A stretch of DNA of 64,000 bases from Neckera pumila (GCA_963969595.1 OZ018416.1:19298065-19362064), one strand, 5' to 3'; shown: positions 48,168 to 62,086, counted from the stretch's first letter. Made by a program: numbers and translations. The notes: generated by a model from the letters alone, not told the origin.

Positions 48168-50600
48168 GCTTATGTGTTGAAATGGTTCAATTTTAGAATT
48201 TTGAGTATTTGAATTGTTATTTTCTTAATGAAATTTTTTTTTATAGAAATTCAAATTTCACAAAAAATATATAACCAACAATTTTTAAAATTTTTAAAAA
48301 AATTCTTTGTTTTTTCAAATATTAGTTTACAAATGGAATAAACTTTTGACATCCTTCAAATTTTGCTTAATTGTTTATGAAATTGACCCATACATAGGAT
48401 AAAGTAGAAGGGATAGAATTGGACACAAGCCATATATAATATTTTCTATGTCATAATTTGTTATGATTGCTTTTTGAACTTATTAGCAAATCAAAATTTG
48501 ATTCTAAAACTTTTCATTGTACGCTTTAACTTTTGATATCATATGAATTAATTATGATTTTTCAAAGTCCAATTTATTAGATATATGAAACCATATTCTA
48601 ATTTCGATGTACATTTCTTAAACATTTTGAGTTTAATATCTATTTATTTTATACTTTTGAATAGGTGTTTGAAAATAGTTTTAGAAGTAGATATGTTTAA
48701 GGTACATGCACCTAGTTGAGTTATATTTTTAATTGCATGAGCTATTTTTGGGCGAATAAGGATTCCTTTGATGTCCTTAGAACATCACAAGTGCATATAA
48801 TCAACCAATGGGAGTTGAAAAGTTTTTTGAGGCAACCAATGAGAGTTGAAGCATTTTGTGCTTCAAGGCATCGAATATTTTTATTTTTGAAAATTTATAA
48901 AAATATTGTTTGAATGTCAAGAATTTACAAAACAATTTGGGTTGTTTTTCTCTTGAGGAAGCTAACATTTGCAATAAAAAAAAATTATCTTTTTGACCAC
49001 CAAGCTTTCTACATAGACTAAAAATTGTCGCTTCTTGGTGCTCATATCTTATCTTAGCCACCTAAAGATGGAACCTATGATTGTATAGTGAAATTTGCAA
49101 GTCCCTCTCTATATCTTCTATTTCTTTGTTGCTCACAAGTGAATTATTTTGGTTTTATTTTTCAAAGATTAAAAATCATGTGTCTAACATGTCATAAAAT
49201 TTTCAATTTTTTTTGTAAAAATCTCAAATTACCATAAATTTTTGAAGAAAAAACGAAGAAAATTTATATCAAATACAAATCATGCTCAAAAAATTTGAAA
49301 ATTTGAAATTAAAAGTATAATATAGTGTTGAAAATTTTTGTGAAGAATTTTTTTTGTATCACTCCATATTTAGAAACATGGTTATAGATAGTCAACTTCA
49401 AATTTCAATGAAATGCTTATTCTTAGGAATTTTTTAACATTTCTAAGCAATATAGAAATTGCACTTTAGAAGCTTCATTTGTTAGTTTTTCTCAAAACAA
49501 AAGAGATTATTTTGAATGTCAAAATCAAGTTTTCAAGAAAAAAAAAGCTCAAAATATTAAAATATTTTATATATAGTGTAACATTTTTTTGGCCTATCCC
49601 ATAAAATCAATAGCAACTCAAAAGTCTTGAACTTAACCTCTAAAAGACCAACAAGTTGTCCAAATTTTCAAAATTGTAAAGATCTATTATAAAATGTAAT
49701 TTAAAACAATATTTTAATGATGACTCTCAAACAATAGTTGTAAAATATGATTTATAGATTACATCTATATGATTCAATTAACAAATACACAAACCATTGT
49801 CATACTACTGAAATCATTGTGACCTCTTTAATATCACATTTTAAAACAATGTGATATTACAAAGTATAATAGTCGTTGGTGATATTAGAGGGGATTGACA
49901 AAGTGCCATTAAAGAGGTAGCGGCATTTTGATTGGTTCTCTTGGCTTCACACTTCATTGCACTTCTATAATTTCATGATTTTGTAAGCTTTGAATTTTCA
50001 TATACGATATCATTATATAAAAAATTTTGTAATTTTTATTTGAAGACGTATTGAAATTATTACTCTGGACTCTAATATATAATTTTTTTATTAAAATATA
50101 ATATATAGTATGGTGAATGCGTAGCATAGTAAGTACCAACTGCTAGTATTTTACAATAAAATTTGAAGCTTCAAATTGAAAATTCCTTCTTAAATCAAGT
50201 GTAGATTCAATATTTATGATTTTTACAAGATTTTTTTTTCTATAAGTTCAAAATGCTAAAATCTAATCATTGTGATTTTTGAAGATTTTTATTTTATTTT
50301 TTGATTCAAATTGCTTTTGAAGGATCATTTTTTGAAGTGAAAAAGTTATTTTGTGAGGCTAGACCTTCCAATACCTTTTAAATTATAGAATATTTGCAAA
50401 GCAAGATCTTCATAATCTATACTGTACAAATATTAAAGAACAAATACAAAAATCTTCAAAAAAAATTGATGAATGAAAAATGCATCTCGATGAATTTGGA
50501 ATGTGTTTCCGTTCATTCATTATTTAAAATCTGCACTCATGGTCTTTTAAGGAATTAATTCAATCATGTTGATATAGCACAAAGAAGTTGCACACAAAAG
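48168..50600. other. AT-rich gene desert upstream of AP2M
   Basis: No gene. It contains a short perfect hairpin at 49829-49859 (12-base arms TAATATCACATT / AATGTGATATTA, 7-base loop). ORFs are low-complexity. Confidence 0.55.
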
Positions 50601-50936
50601 TCGGATGAAAATCATCCATTCTTCAACTCAAAGCCGGTTTGACCATCATCCAAAGGACACAAAACATCCCCATAATTCAACCCGTGAGGTCCTCCCGGGC
50701 GACCCGCCGAAACACCAGGCCAACGGAAGCCCACCCCGAACCTCCTCCGTCGTCGTCGTCGTCTGCTCTACAGTTCCCCAAGCAGCTCTCTCATCAGTCT
50801 CCTTCTTCCCCGTTCTCCATCGCTCAATTCTTTCAGCTTCAAAATCTTATGCGCAATCACTTGCACTACCCAATTTGATCCACAGATTTTCCTCTGGATT
50901 GGCGCCCCCCCGGGCGGGCGCTTCAGTTGGTGCAAA
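50601..50936 (+). promoter_or_regulatory. AP2M promoter / 5' leader
   Basis: Base composition switches from AT-rich to GC-rich here, with a CGTCGTCGTCGTCGT run near 50748-50762. The 168-codon ORF at 50605-51111 lies in a different frame from AP2M and reads serine/proline-rich nonsense. A transcription start could not be placed. Confidence 0.4.
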
Positions 50937-53900
50937 ATGCCGGTGGCAGCCTCGGCCATCTACTTCCTCAACCTGCGAGGCGACGTGCTCATCAACCGAC
51001 TCTACCGGGATGACGTCGGGTACGCATTTTTCTTTCCGAATTGGAACAAGAGATGAGATGGAGTACATCGGGATTTTTTACCTGCTGATCGGAAACTCGG
51101 GTTTGCGGTAATTTAGGGTTTCGGGATTAGTCGATTGGAGTGTCAATCTTGGGGGTGGAGAGGAGGAAACTCGGTATAGCTGAGTACGGAGTATTTTCTT
51201 TCTATAGGGTTGATGCTTTGGGGATTCACTTCTGGAGATTTGATGTCGGGTAGTTTGAGAGACTTCCTGATCGTGGACTTGGTTTTCAGTGGGATTAGGG
51301 TTTCGGGGTGGTTTGGGAGACCTGCTTATCGCGATCTTGGTTTTGGGGGTGATTAGGGTTTCGCAATCAATCGATTGGAGTCGCAATGTGGCTTTTTTAG
51401 AGGAGGAAACTCGTTATACTGTAGTCTGGAGTATTTTCGCGCTCCAGGGTTAATGCGTTGTGGATCCCCGCAAATTAAACTCCGGGGTGAGGTGATCATA
51501 GTCATAATATGGGTACAACAGAGGAGCGCTTGTTGGGAAATCTAGATTGCTACAGTTTTATTGCTACAGTTTTAGCTTTTTTTGTCTCCGAAGGCAATGT
51601 TTTTTCATCCCTGCAGATGAGGAGTTTGGTCTTTGTTTCAAGGTGCTCTTTCAAGAGCCACGTCAATCAGAATTTATACTGAATTGTAAACCTAAGTACG
51701 GTTTGTGTCGAGGCTGGAATCGCCATTTCTAATTAAAAAAAAATTCAGAAAGGAGTTCCCTCGGGGTTGATCTCATTGACCTTTGGTTTTTATTAATACA
51801 CTGAAGCTCCTACCTTCAGATAGGACTTTCGCTTTCCGTATTCTATATAATGCGAGGTCCGCACGAGCAGGTTTAGATAATGTACTCTTGTCTCCAATGT
51901 GGTGCTTTGAAGGTGAGAATTGATTGGGAAGATCTCGGTTGTGATGTGATGTGATGCAGAGGGAATATGGTGGATGCGTTTCGCACGCACATTATGCAGA
52001 CGAAGGATCTGGGGACATGCCCTGTGCGGCAAATCGGAGGCTGCTCGTTCTTGTACATGCGCATCAGCAATGTCTACATTGTGACTGTCGTCAGTAGCAA
52101 TGCCAATGCCGCTTGCGCCTTCAAGTTCGTGGTCGAGGTAATATGGGCTTCCATCACCGAGAGCTCGTCAGAAATATTGAATTCGGTCTGGTCAAACTTT
52201 CGTGAGGCTTGCATATTCTCTATGTACTCGAATCCGGAAAGCTTGAATTATAGCCTTTTTCGGAAATTGAATTTAGATGTGCTAGCCATTTTTCATTTTA
52301 TTTGCTTTATAAGGTACACTCGAACCTCTTCTATAGGACCTTTTCTTCAATAGGACACACAAAACTGGTCATTCATTCAAACTGTGATGAGGTGGTTACG
52401 GTAGATGAGATTTCAGTGTATTTGCTTTAAATTATTTCAATCTGGATTATAGATCCGTAGACCTCGATCACACGGTTGAAAAGATGATTTGAATTAGGTC
52501 ATAATTGCCTAGTGAGAGGAATGTGCGGTAAATTGCAGCTAGGAGTTCAGCTGGAGGAACCAACATAATAGGACTATCAAAGCGTAAGTTACAGTTCGAT
52601 TTTCTTTGGCGGAAGCATGTTTAGGTTGATGCCTGTGCTTGTTGGAGTGAATTGACTTTGGAGAGGAGCATGTATACCAGGCAGTGGCGCTTTTTAAATC
52701 TTATTTTGGAGGGGCGTTCGATGAAGATGCGATCAGGAACAACTTTGTGCTCATCTACGAGCTTCTTGACGGTATGAGACGACTTCTTCGTTTCCGAGTT
52801 GGGGGAGGACTTAGATGTTTTAGGGCCTGACCAACGTAACATGTTTGAGCAGTTACTTGAACACCCCTGGAATCAATGAATAGTGTAATCTACTGACATT
52901 AACGTCATTGGTACAGAAATTATGGACTTCGGGTATCCTCAAAATTTATCTCCCGAGATTCTGAAGCTCTACATCACTCAAGAAGGTGTTCGTTCTCCAT
53001 TTTCGGGCAAGGTAATATCAGTTTTGGTAGATTAGTCTTCACTATAGATTGGTGGAATGATGGTGCTTCTTCTGACTCTGTACCGGTCCTGGTGTCCTGA
53101 GACCGACCATAATGTTCATTTGCTGAGTTTTGGGGGATCTTCGAGTTGTAGGATGCCAACACCCGCCAACGTTGGTTATTTTTGTGCAGGCCGTAGATAA
53201 TAGACCTGCAATCAATGCTACACTTCAAGTAACAGGGGCTGTGGGTTGGAGGCGAGAAGGTCTTATATATAAGAAAAATGAGGTACAGACGTAAAACCGA
53301 AATTTCTCTTTGAGACAAACGTAACTCCTTAGTACCTAAACTCGAATTGGGATTCTGCTTTGGAAGCTGACAGCCAATTATATTATGTTTCAAAACATAC
53401 TTATATCTTCTAAAAATTGTTTAGCGTAGTTCTTTTTCTTTTCCTTGGTATTTGCTACCTTTCTTGAAGCTTTCTGAATGCTTCATTTCAACTCTTGAAG
53501 ATACGGAAGCCGACGCTTTTGTCCATTTAGGCTCTTAGGGGTTAAAGGCCAACTATTTGGTATTAATTGCTGTTTGAATGGTTTGGCGATCTGAAAAAGT
53601 GGGTTTTTAATGTTCATGGAACTCAACAAATATATTACTTACTGTGCAGGTCTTTCTCGACATTGTGGAAAGTGTCAACCTTCTTATGTCTCAGAAGGGT
53701 AAGTGCTTCAGTCAATGTCATTGCCGTCTGTAGTTTTTGGGAAGACGGAATCAGGCGAGTGTTCATTGAATGGGATGTGTAGACGTTGGAAGAGAATTCG
53801 TAAGTTCGATGGTGAATGCTTGCTGTTCTGCGTCATGAGTTGCAATATTGACTTATTTTTATTATTCTTTTCCAAAGCCTCTTGTCATCTTTTGGTCTTG

Positions 53901-55850
53901 AAATCTATAAGCATAACGCTTTTAGTGTTTTAAACCTTTGCATCACCTTCTCGTCTTCCAGGAAATACTTTGCGTTGTGATGTGACCGGAAAAATTCTAA
54001 TGAAGTGCTTCCTTTCGGGGATGCCGGATTTAAAGCTGGGCCTCAACGATAAAATTGGGCTAGAAAAAGAAGCTCAAGCCAAGGCTCGACCGTCAAGAAG
54101 GTTGGTTGCATGCCTTCTTTGATGATTTGGTCATTTAATGTGGCGCTTTGATTTTGGCTTTTTGGAAGCATTTAAGTATCTGGAGATATCTTACACTGAA
54201 TCCATTTGTTTTCTCTTTTAACAGTGGTAAGACTATTGAGCTTGATGATGTCACATTCCACCAATGTGTCAATCTTACAAGATTCAATGCTGAGAAGACC
54301 GTCAGCTTTGTTCCCCCTGATGGAGAGTTTGAGCTGATGAAGTAAGTTGCTTCGACATGTGCTTTTGCCTACCTTTTTTTAATTCTGCTTTGGCGTAGAA
54401 TGTTGCATATTACGAGACTGATATGTACCTTTTTGATGTTACTGTAAACATATACTGAGCTCTGAGGATTGTTTGGGTTCACAGGTATCGAATTACGGAG
54501 GGTATTAACTTACCTTTCCGGGTACTGCCTAGCATCAAGGAATTGGGCCGGACCAGAATGGAGGTCAATGTTAAGGTAAGCGATTTATAGAGAATGCGGT
54601 CTTATTTGTGACAAAGACTACGTTGGGATGGTTTGCTCTAAGTTTAGGAGACTTTGTCTTATGATTATAGTCATTGTTCCGAAGGTACACTCTGATGCAT
54701 CAACATTGCATGTTCAGGTCAAGAGTGTCTTCGGGGCCAAGATGTTCGCACTTGGAGTTGTGGTCAAGGTCCCTGTTCCCAAGCACACTGCCAAAGCTAG
54801 TTTCCAGGTGACCTCTGGAAGAGCCAAGTACAATTCAGCAATCGACTGTTTAGTATGGAAGTAAGGATCCCTCTCACACTCTTTGTGTTTGGCTAGAGGC
54901 TCTCTTTTTCAATAGCACATGAGGGTTGCAGCCATTGTCCTTAACCCACTGCCTGGTTGGGATTGGTGTCAGGGTGAGGAAGTTTCCTGGACAAACAGAA
55001 CTGACGATGAGTGCTGAAGTTGAGCTGATATCAACCATGGTTGATAAAAAGTCTTGGACTAGAGCACCCATTCAGATGGAGTTCCAGGTGTGTGGCCATT
55101 ATCGAAGCAGCGCTTGTATTTTAGATCTTCACTTTGGGTCTTTACAGCATTAGTTCAGTGTTTTGGGCACGATGCGGTGCATTCTGCAGGATAATTAAGC
55201 TGATTTTGGATTCTCTTGTTACAGGTTCCCATGTTTACTGCTTCTGGCCTTCGAGTTCGGTTTTTGAAGGTAAGCTTATCATACATATCTTGTGGTCCAC
55301 TGTACATGTCTTTAGGACCTGTACATCTCTCAAGGACTATGGATTCATGGTTGTAAGTTGACTATTTTGATTGTCCTGATTATGGAAAATAAAATTGAGA
55401 TGGGGACAGATTTTATATCTCCAGAATGAGTGAAGTACATAGCATGGGTTGGTTCCAATGTCTATTTTGAAACAATAAAATTCCCAATGCGAATTACTTA
55501 AAACTGCTGAGAAAACATTAGGCCAAATATGTGCCTTCTTGGTTCTTTATAGGGCTAACACCTAACTGCTCAAGCTAAAATGAACAGACCACTTTTGGAA
55601 GCTGTGAGTTCTGAACGATAGAAATACGTTCTTGCCTTCCTTGAAACTTCCTAAAATGACTTATTACAACTCCTAAAGATATGGAAGCCGCCATTTTCGG
55701 CCATCAGTGGTCAATTCTTAACGTGTTCACAAGGAAATTGCTAAGCTTGGTGGATTTTGATCTGTTCAGGTATGGGAGAAAAGTGGTTACAGCACCGTTG
55801 AGTGGGTGCGATATATTACAAGGGCTGGATCATACGAAATTCGGTGCTGA
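50937..55850 (+). CDS. AP2M: AP-2 complex subunit mu
   Basis: Thirteen exons: 50937-51019, 51960-52137, 52681-52771, 52917-53011, 53190-53282, 53650-53698, 53962-54100, 54225-54341, 54485-54575, 54718-54860, 54973-55087, 55225-55269, 55770-55850; 1320 coding bases, 439 residues, one more than Arabidopsis AP2M as I remember it. The medium chain of the AP-2 clathrin adaptor recognises YxxPhi cargo signals at the plasma membrane during endocytosis. Residues 1 to ~140 are the longin-like domain ([20 protein letters not shown]). From ~175 is the mu-homology domain. The cargo-pocket residues D184 (in [13 protein letters not shown]) and W425 (in [11 protein letters not shown]), equivalent to rat D176 and W421, are present. 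The C-terminus is SYEIRC. All introns are GT-AG and no break was seen, so the gene appears functional. ORFs in introns are shadows. Confidence 0.97.
51110..51475. repeat. Direct duplications in AP2M intron 1
   Basis: A ~120-bp block starting TTTAGGGTTTCG at 51112 recurs from 51351, ~240 bp downstream, with GATTGGAGT, GAGGAGGAAACTCG and GGAGTATTTTC in the same order. Between them, a ~58-bp unit (GTAGTTTGAGAGACTTCCTG at 51250; GTGGTTTGGGAGACCTGCTT at 51308) is itself repeated. TTAGGGTTT telo-box words recur at each unit. Confidence 0.75.
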
Positions 55851-57486
55851 TTATCAGGTTGTCCTTAGTTTGATTTAACTTAAGACATGTAGATGTTTAG
55901 AGATAGGATTCATGGTTCGTTGGCGAGTCTAGACTTTTTTTTCCCTCGGCGTTTGCAATTTACCGAAGGATATTATTAGATTGTGCATTCCTGAACAAGT
56001 ATTCCAGCCCATAGATTCTGGACCTTCATGTGTATTGGTAGGTACTTTACGTTCTTCTGAAGAGCTGAATGGAAGTGGTAACTGATGATTGACGATTTCA
56101 AATGAGTTGCTGTACATTGGCAGCAAGGGGTCCTTGTTTGTCCGATGAACGCTTGTCCAAGTATAGATAGTCGTCTACAGTGGTCCTATTGAGTCTTTCT
56201 ACTTGGAGACGGCAACTGATGCACAACATAGAAAAAATTTGTTACTTAATGTGTCAGTCACGAAGTGTTATAGTTGCAATTAGGTCGATGCTGTGTGTTT
56301 TTCTGTGTTAAAATGGAAAATTGGTTTTCGTTTTCTATTGCTTGCGCAGGGTGCCTCAGCAAATTAGAGCTGCAAAATTTGTATGTTGTCCGGTGCAATA
56401 TGAAAATTGGTTGTCATTTTCTAGTGCATGTCCATGATGCCCCAGATGCTTTATTTGGACAGGAAAAATTGTTTACAAAAATGTTTGTAGTTCATAAGCT
56501 CGGAATAGAAAATGACAACCAATTTTTGCACATTGGCATATGCTAATGAAGTAAAATGCAAGTGCTTGTACAAATTTAGATGGCACCTAATTTTTTAGGT
56601 GAAGATTGTAGATAGGTGTAAATGATAGTATGACTAAGGTATGTGACCTATTTCCGACAATGTTAAGTGTTTTAGCATATGTCCAATTTTAGTGATGATT
56701 GGGGGGATATTTTTTCAAGTTAGGGAATAGAAATAATGAAGATTGTATTTTTTTTTGCTATTTTCCATCAAGTTTGGAATTAGTAGAAATTAAGGAAGTG
56801 TAGATTATAGTCCGACTTGTTCTTGATCTATAGGCAAACTTATTTTTGAGAAGTATAAAACTAGAAATTGGTCTTAACAACTTCATTAGGTGTCAATGTG
56901 TTATTTGTCACATAATAATGAAGGCCTTGGTCAACATCATATTTCCCTCATTCATAAAAATAGGTCACTTTGTCTTATGTAAGTGGGGTTGGAGTTGGAA
57001 ATAGGATTTATACCTTAAGGTAGAACAATCTCATATTGTTAGTCACCTAATTCCAACATCTATTGGACCTTTCCATTTGCAATAGTCACCTATTCATTAC
57101 TACAATCTTAGCAACTGTTTAGCATCATGACAATGCACTTGGAGGAGGGGATATGTGAGCATGGAGTTTAGCATGGGGCTATCCAATCATGCTTTACCAA
57201 TTTAATCCCAACAAACTTTGAAAGATCACAGAAATCTTATTTCTTGTTGGAATGCCTTGATTCTATATGCAAATGGCTTCTCTCAAACTTTTCAATCTCT
57301 GAAAAAATACACAAGTAGACGAATAGCTTCTCCAAAGTACTCAGATAGCAAATTTGCTTGGTAATAGATATGTTTACTATGCTTAACTCTTCAACCCTAG
57401 AACAATGTTGTGGCCACAAATTGTCTAATGGACATCTTCGACAGTTTATATTCATATGTTTTATTTTTTTGTTAAGACCTTGAGTC
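55851..57486. other. 3' flank of AP2M and intergenic DNA
   Basis: No further gene recognised. The ORF at 56274-56546 contains a short inverted repeat (AAAATTGGTTTTC...CAATATGAAAATTGG) and has no domain. The first few hundred bases probably include the AP2M 3' UTR. Confidence 0.45.
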
Positions 57487-57729
57487 CTACACTAAATAGT
57501 GATATTAGGTTACCTTAACAATTAGGTTGCCTTCACCAAAGAAGTTACCTCATGATTCATTGCTTGTTGAGATGGAGATATTTGCCATTCTCTAAATTCG
57601 AGCTTGATTTAGTGCACCAACCCATAAAACACACTTGGTTCCTACCTTACTACATCCTTCTATACATATATAGTGTATAGAATGTCAAGAAATTAGTATG
57701 GGGAAATCTAATTTCACTATTTACTATAG
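57487..57729. mobile_element. MITE-like element with CTA-type ends
   Basis: The left end CTACACTAAATAGTGATATT is an imperfect inverted copy of the right end AATTTCACTATTTACTATAG. About 243 bp. The right half matches the repeat at 32640-32760 (GTGTATA...AATGTC/GAGAAATTAGT) and the first bases of the window. No ORF. Confidence 0.55.
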
Positions 57730-58079
57730 AAAATTGTGTTGATGAGTATTATTAATGAAGGCAATGTTTTTTTGTGCGTGTAAAGGAATAAAGATATAAG
57801 AAAGTGGTAAAATGATTCTTTGGCATGATACTGTAGCCAGAGGTCACTTTTGACATATTTTTGCCAAATAATTAATTTATGAAAATCAAAATAATTATTT
57901 AAAATTGAAAAGATTGGTTTAATGGGATTTGTTTAATTATTAAAATATTTAGTAATTATGAAAAAAAAATTCTTAATTTTTGGCAATCCTTCAAATAATT
58001 TTAAAAGTTGGATGAAGTTTTCTTCATTGTATAGGAAAGTGGTAGTTAAAACTTTCAATTAACTCATTATTTTTCATAA
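57730..58079. other. AT-rich spacer
   Basis: Nothing recognisable; homopolymer-rich. Confidence 0.5.
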
Positions 58080-58908
58080 CAACAATTTTTCCGTGTTTGC
58101 TTGCCTAAAATGGCTAGTGTATGTAAAGGTCTGATTCGGCATGTGTGTGCCAAAATACCTTTTTTTTTGTATGCAAAAGGATTTTGGCAATTGAAATTAT
58201 TGGTGTAACACTATAGAAATGTTGCAGAAATTTCACTTGTAATATTCCAAACATTCATACATGGGTGATTGCAAGAAACACTTCACGTGTTTGGCTTTAA
58301 AACGTAGTTTTTGGCCATAGGATTGACACTACTATGCAGTACTACCAATAGTATGTGCCAGTAGTCCCTTTGCAGATCTCAACCGTTGAAAAGATTGCAC
58401 TCGCATTGCACCAAAGAATTTGTATAGGAAAATTTTTCCCTCTTCATAACCTTCATGCAAAGGAAGGTCACTTTGATCCCATGTGTGCAATCGACATGTT
58501 GCTATTTTAATAAAACTTTATTGTCAATCCTTGTAATGTTAGTAGACCTCCAACATGCCCAATTTGTGGCTTCAAATTTGCGTTTTTGGGTCAAAAATAT
58601 GACTAAAATCCCCCAAAATGGCCAAGGTAGACATCCAAATGGGGAACAAATCAAAAATAGTAAAATAATTTTGAAAAAATGAAAAAATGATGCAATGTCT
58701 ATAACTACCGCATGTACCTTCATTCCAAATTTCATGTCAAACAAACAAACAATGCAAAAGTTATGAGCAAAAAAAACACCCGTCCAAGGGCAAGTGGACA
58801 AAAAATAGGACAAGTGTTTCTTGTATACCCCAAAATACTAAATTTTTTTTTAATCTAATCTTCATATAGGGTATTTTGTTAAAAAAATGGAAGTTGGTCC
58901 TTTGGGGG
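58080..58908. mobile_element. TTAN-family relative, left end unclear
   Basis: The right end GGTCCTTTGGGGG followed by TTAA fits the family terminus. The interior has family-like words near 58680-58760 (a CATGTCAAACAAACAAACAATG block and a GTTATGAGCAAAAAA block), but is otherwise diverged and the left terminal repeat could not be placed. Confidence 0.4.
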
Positions 58909-61437
58909 TTAAGATCAGCCTTGGATCATTTGTGGTCATTTTTGTGGTCATTTGTGTTCACTCGGACAATGAGAGACTCACTCAAAGGATTGACTATGTA
59001 AATCAGATAGATTAGCGCTCGGAGGAGCTAGTATTAGTACAGGAGAGGGGAACCTTAATTGGATGTTAAGGGACCCAGTTGGATGTTAAGGGAAGGATGA
59101 AACCCTAATGCTACGATCGGAACAACAATTTGGCTAGTCTATCAAGACCATGATTCTACGAGTGTAAGACAGGGCTTTTTTTTTCATTTTTGAAGAAGTG
59201 CCATAGTGGCAATACAAAATGTTACAATGGTGCTCCAAATTGCAACATTCATCCACTTATTGGATGTATAGTATGATTTTCATCTACAATTAGGCAATTT
59301 CATCTAATATTTTTTTTAATTTCAAAGTTGTCTGGCGATTTCATCCAAATTTTTTGGCATTTTTTATAACCTTTTTTAGCCAGATTTTTTTTCTGGTGCA
59401 AGCTGGCACCAGAAAGCCAAAAAAAAAAGCCCTGGTGTAAGGTATTGCAATATGATTTGACAAATATTGACAACGTATTGAAAGAACAACCCAGCGTATG
59501 TTCGTGTAACCGAAAATTTGCTTGTGAACTTGTAGCGCCTTCAAATTCAACCAAGATCTTTCCAGCCGCTTAACTTCCATGTCATCCACACACAAACTAG
59601 CTACACATCCAGAAGTTGCTCAGATGATCTGCTCTGTAATATAACTGGAGCTCATTCGGTTTCATGAGCAACACTGTAATCGAAATGCTCACCTTCCGAT
59701 GCTTCCTTAGGCTGAAGTGGGCCTGGGCTTTGCATGTGTTCGATAAACCATTCGTGAAAATAAGTAACCGGAAAGAGTTGAATTATACACGGATTCCATA
59801 TATATTCCTGGATGCCACTTGTAGCGATTGCTATTATTGATTTTGCTTACAAAATCATACTCCTTGAGGTACCTTGCATAGAGTAGCGTGTTTGCATGCT
59901 GGATTCTAAATTCGCATACGTACTTCCATTTTAAATTCGAGATGAACTTCACGGAAATGCATGCACAGGCTGCTACGTACATAACTCTTCTCCTGAAGTA
60001 AATCCAATTGAATTCAGTTTTGATCTGAGATAAGCTGTGAAAGACCCTGTGGGCCTACTAGGGGCTCCGGATGTAATGACGGCCTGCTGGGTATGGCCAG
60101 GAGAGAGGACTCTAATTCAACCATCGACGTCTTTTTGTTCGAATATGTTTTTGTATTTGGTAAGCAATCCTCCCGGGAATCTGCTGACTGTATATCTGCA
60201 CTGGTCCAGAATCTCCGGAGTGGACTTCGAGGTCCGGTCTCACGCGGCAGATTACCAGACTCGCTTTGACTGCAAAACCACCGTCACTGCGCAAGTCCAG
60301 AGATAACGTAGTGTAACTTGAAGGGAGAGTTGATGGTTCGCAACGAAGCTCGCAACTTCAGTTTCACGTACTCCAGCTTTAGGCTGCGCTGAAGACCGCG
60401 GACGGTATGTACAGTATGGCTCTTCTTCTTCTTCGTGTTTCAACCATTAATTTTCAAGTTGAACCTCGCCGTTCGTGAATTCAATTTCGTTCTGCATCGT
60501 TGATGCACTTCCGAGTAGGAAAGTAAAAGAGTCTGTACTTGGATCGATCGAGTACATGTGCTGCTGGATCGATGCCGCATAGCTTGTCATGAATCTTTTG
60601 TTTCTGTGTTGCTGGACTTGGATTCCGAATGGCTTGCTGCTCTGTGTTGTTGGGAACATCTGATCGATGCTGCTAGCCGCCTTCATCGAGACATCGACGC
60701 AATTTTATCCTTCTAGGTACATCATACATTTCAATTACGTATCTCTTTGTCAGAAGGAATTTCAAATTGTGTGAAAAACAAGGGCGAAAGAGGTGATAAG
60801 TGAGGTAGGAGGTCCTTACATCGACAGCATTCCAAATGCGCCCCTATCTAGGAATGAGTGACATACTCCTTGAAATATCTATTATTGTCATTGATGAGGT
60901 AAGTAGGTAGGCTGAAATGGGTGATTTATGGACCTCCTACTTGAGTGTTGCAATTATGCTCTTGGTTGCAAAATCCTCAAAATAGAAAGATTTCTTTCTT
61001 CTACGTAGTTATTTTAGTATCTAGAAGAAAACAATTTCTGTTTAAGCAATAAATAAATTGTCATGTTCTAAGGTATGATATATGGTCATAGAATAGGACT
61101 TGTTCTTTAATCTGATGTCCATTTATATTAAAATTAATGTTCTAGAAGTGCTGGTTGTGAGTGATTTATTCCTTGTTAAGAAGTTCTTAGTTGGATTTTT
61201 TCCAAGTTGGACAATTGTCCTATTGTTCTTGAAGTGGATGTTGTTAACAACAAACTTTGCAAACTTTATATCTTGGTTTTCAAATATAGTTTGTGTTTGG
61301 AGTCCAAATGCCTCAACCAATTTGTTGCATGGTGTGTAGAAAGGGAATCTCTATACAAGCCTACTATTCATGAATGGCAAATCCAAGCAAATCCACTAGC
61401 CCCTTGGATAGATTAAAAAGATGGATGGATGTGTATT
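58909..61437. other. Intergenic region with a GC-balanced island, no supported gene
   Basis: From 59500 to 60720 composition is more balanced and there are ORFs of 79-91 codons (59707-59982 minus, 60037-60306 plus, 60447-60686 minus). I recognise none of them. A decayed gene or an unrecognised multi-exon gene is possible. A perfect 10-base hairpin (TTTCTGGTGC / GCACCAGAAA) lies at 59390-59415. Confidence 0.4.
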
Positions 61438-61770
61438 TATTAGAGAAAATATCAGCCCTCCGGAGGTCTATTCTAGATTGACATGCCAAGCTATTTCTAA
61501 GCTTGGCCTATCAATCTGAAAAAGTCCCTTGGTGAGTAGTCAAAGTATATGACTGCTCGCCGAAACAATCAGATTTTGTTATTTATCTATTTTTTATTTT
61601 TTATTTATTAATTTTTTACTTGTAAACCTTGGTTCCTACGTCACTGTCATTGCAATTTCAATTGCGTGGGAATAGAGGGAAAATGAATTTTTCAGTCCAA
61701 AAAACAAAATTTTAGGATATTTCGGAAGGTTGTAGAGCAACCCTCCGGAGGCCTGAAATTTTCTCTAATG
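61438..61770. mobile_element. MITE, CATTAGA long subfamily, forward copy of an inverted pair
   Basis: It begins TATTAGAGAAAATATC and ends GAAATTTTCTCTAATG. Colinear with 10668-11052: TTGACATGCCAAGCTA, GGTGAGTAGTCAAAG, TTCCTACGTCACTG, GCCTGAAATT. It is 333 bp, without coding capacity, and is followed 154 bp later by an inverted copy. Confidence 0.8.
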
Positions 61771-61924
61771 TGTTGGATGGGTCATGGGAGCATCAAGTGA
61801 CTCAAAAATATTACACCATTAGCATCTAAAAGTAACCAAACAAAAACTTCTTTCCTTTTTGCAACATTGTTTTCTCTTATACACTCTAGGAGCTTGATTA
61901 TAAATAGATAGGCCAAAAGTGGAG

Positions 61925-62086
61925 CATTAAAGAAAATTTCAAGCCTCCGAAGGGTTGCTCCACAGCCCTCCGAAGTACCCTAAATTTTGTTTTTGGGGGC
62001 TAAAAAATTCATTTCCCTTTATTCCCGCGCAACTAAAATTGCAGTGAAAGTGGCGCAAGAACCAAGTTTTACAAGTAAAAAAATTA

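Noticed and set aside
50605..51111. 168-codon ORF overlapping the AP2M start
   Set aside because: It is in a different frame from the clearly conserved AP2M exon 1 and runs into its intron; serine/proline-rich sequence from GC-rich leader DNA.
60037..60306. 89-codon ORF in the GC-balanced island
   Set aside because: No recognised family, no splice-supported continuation; left as part of an unassigned region.
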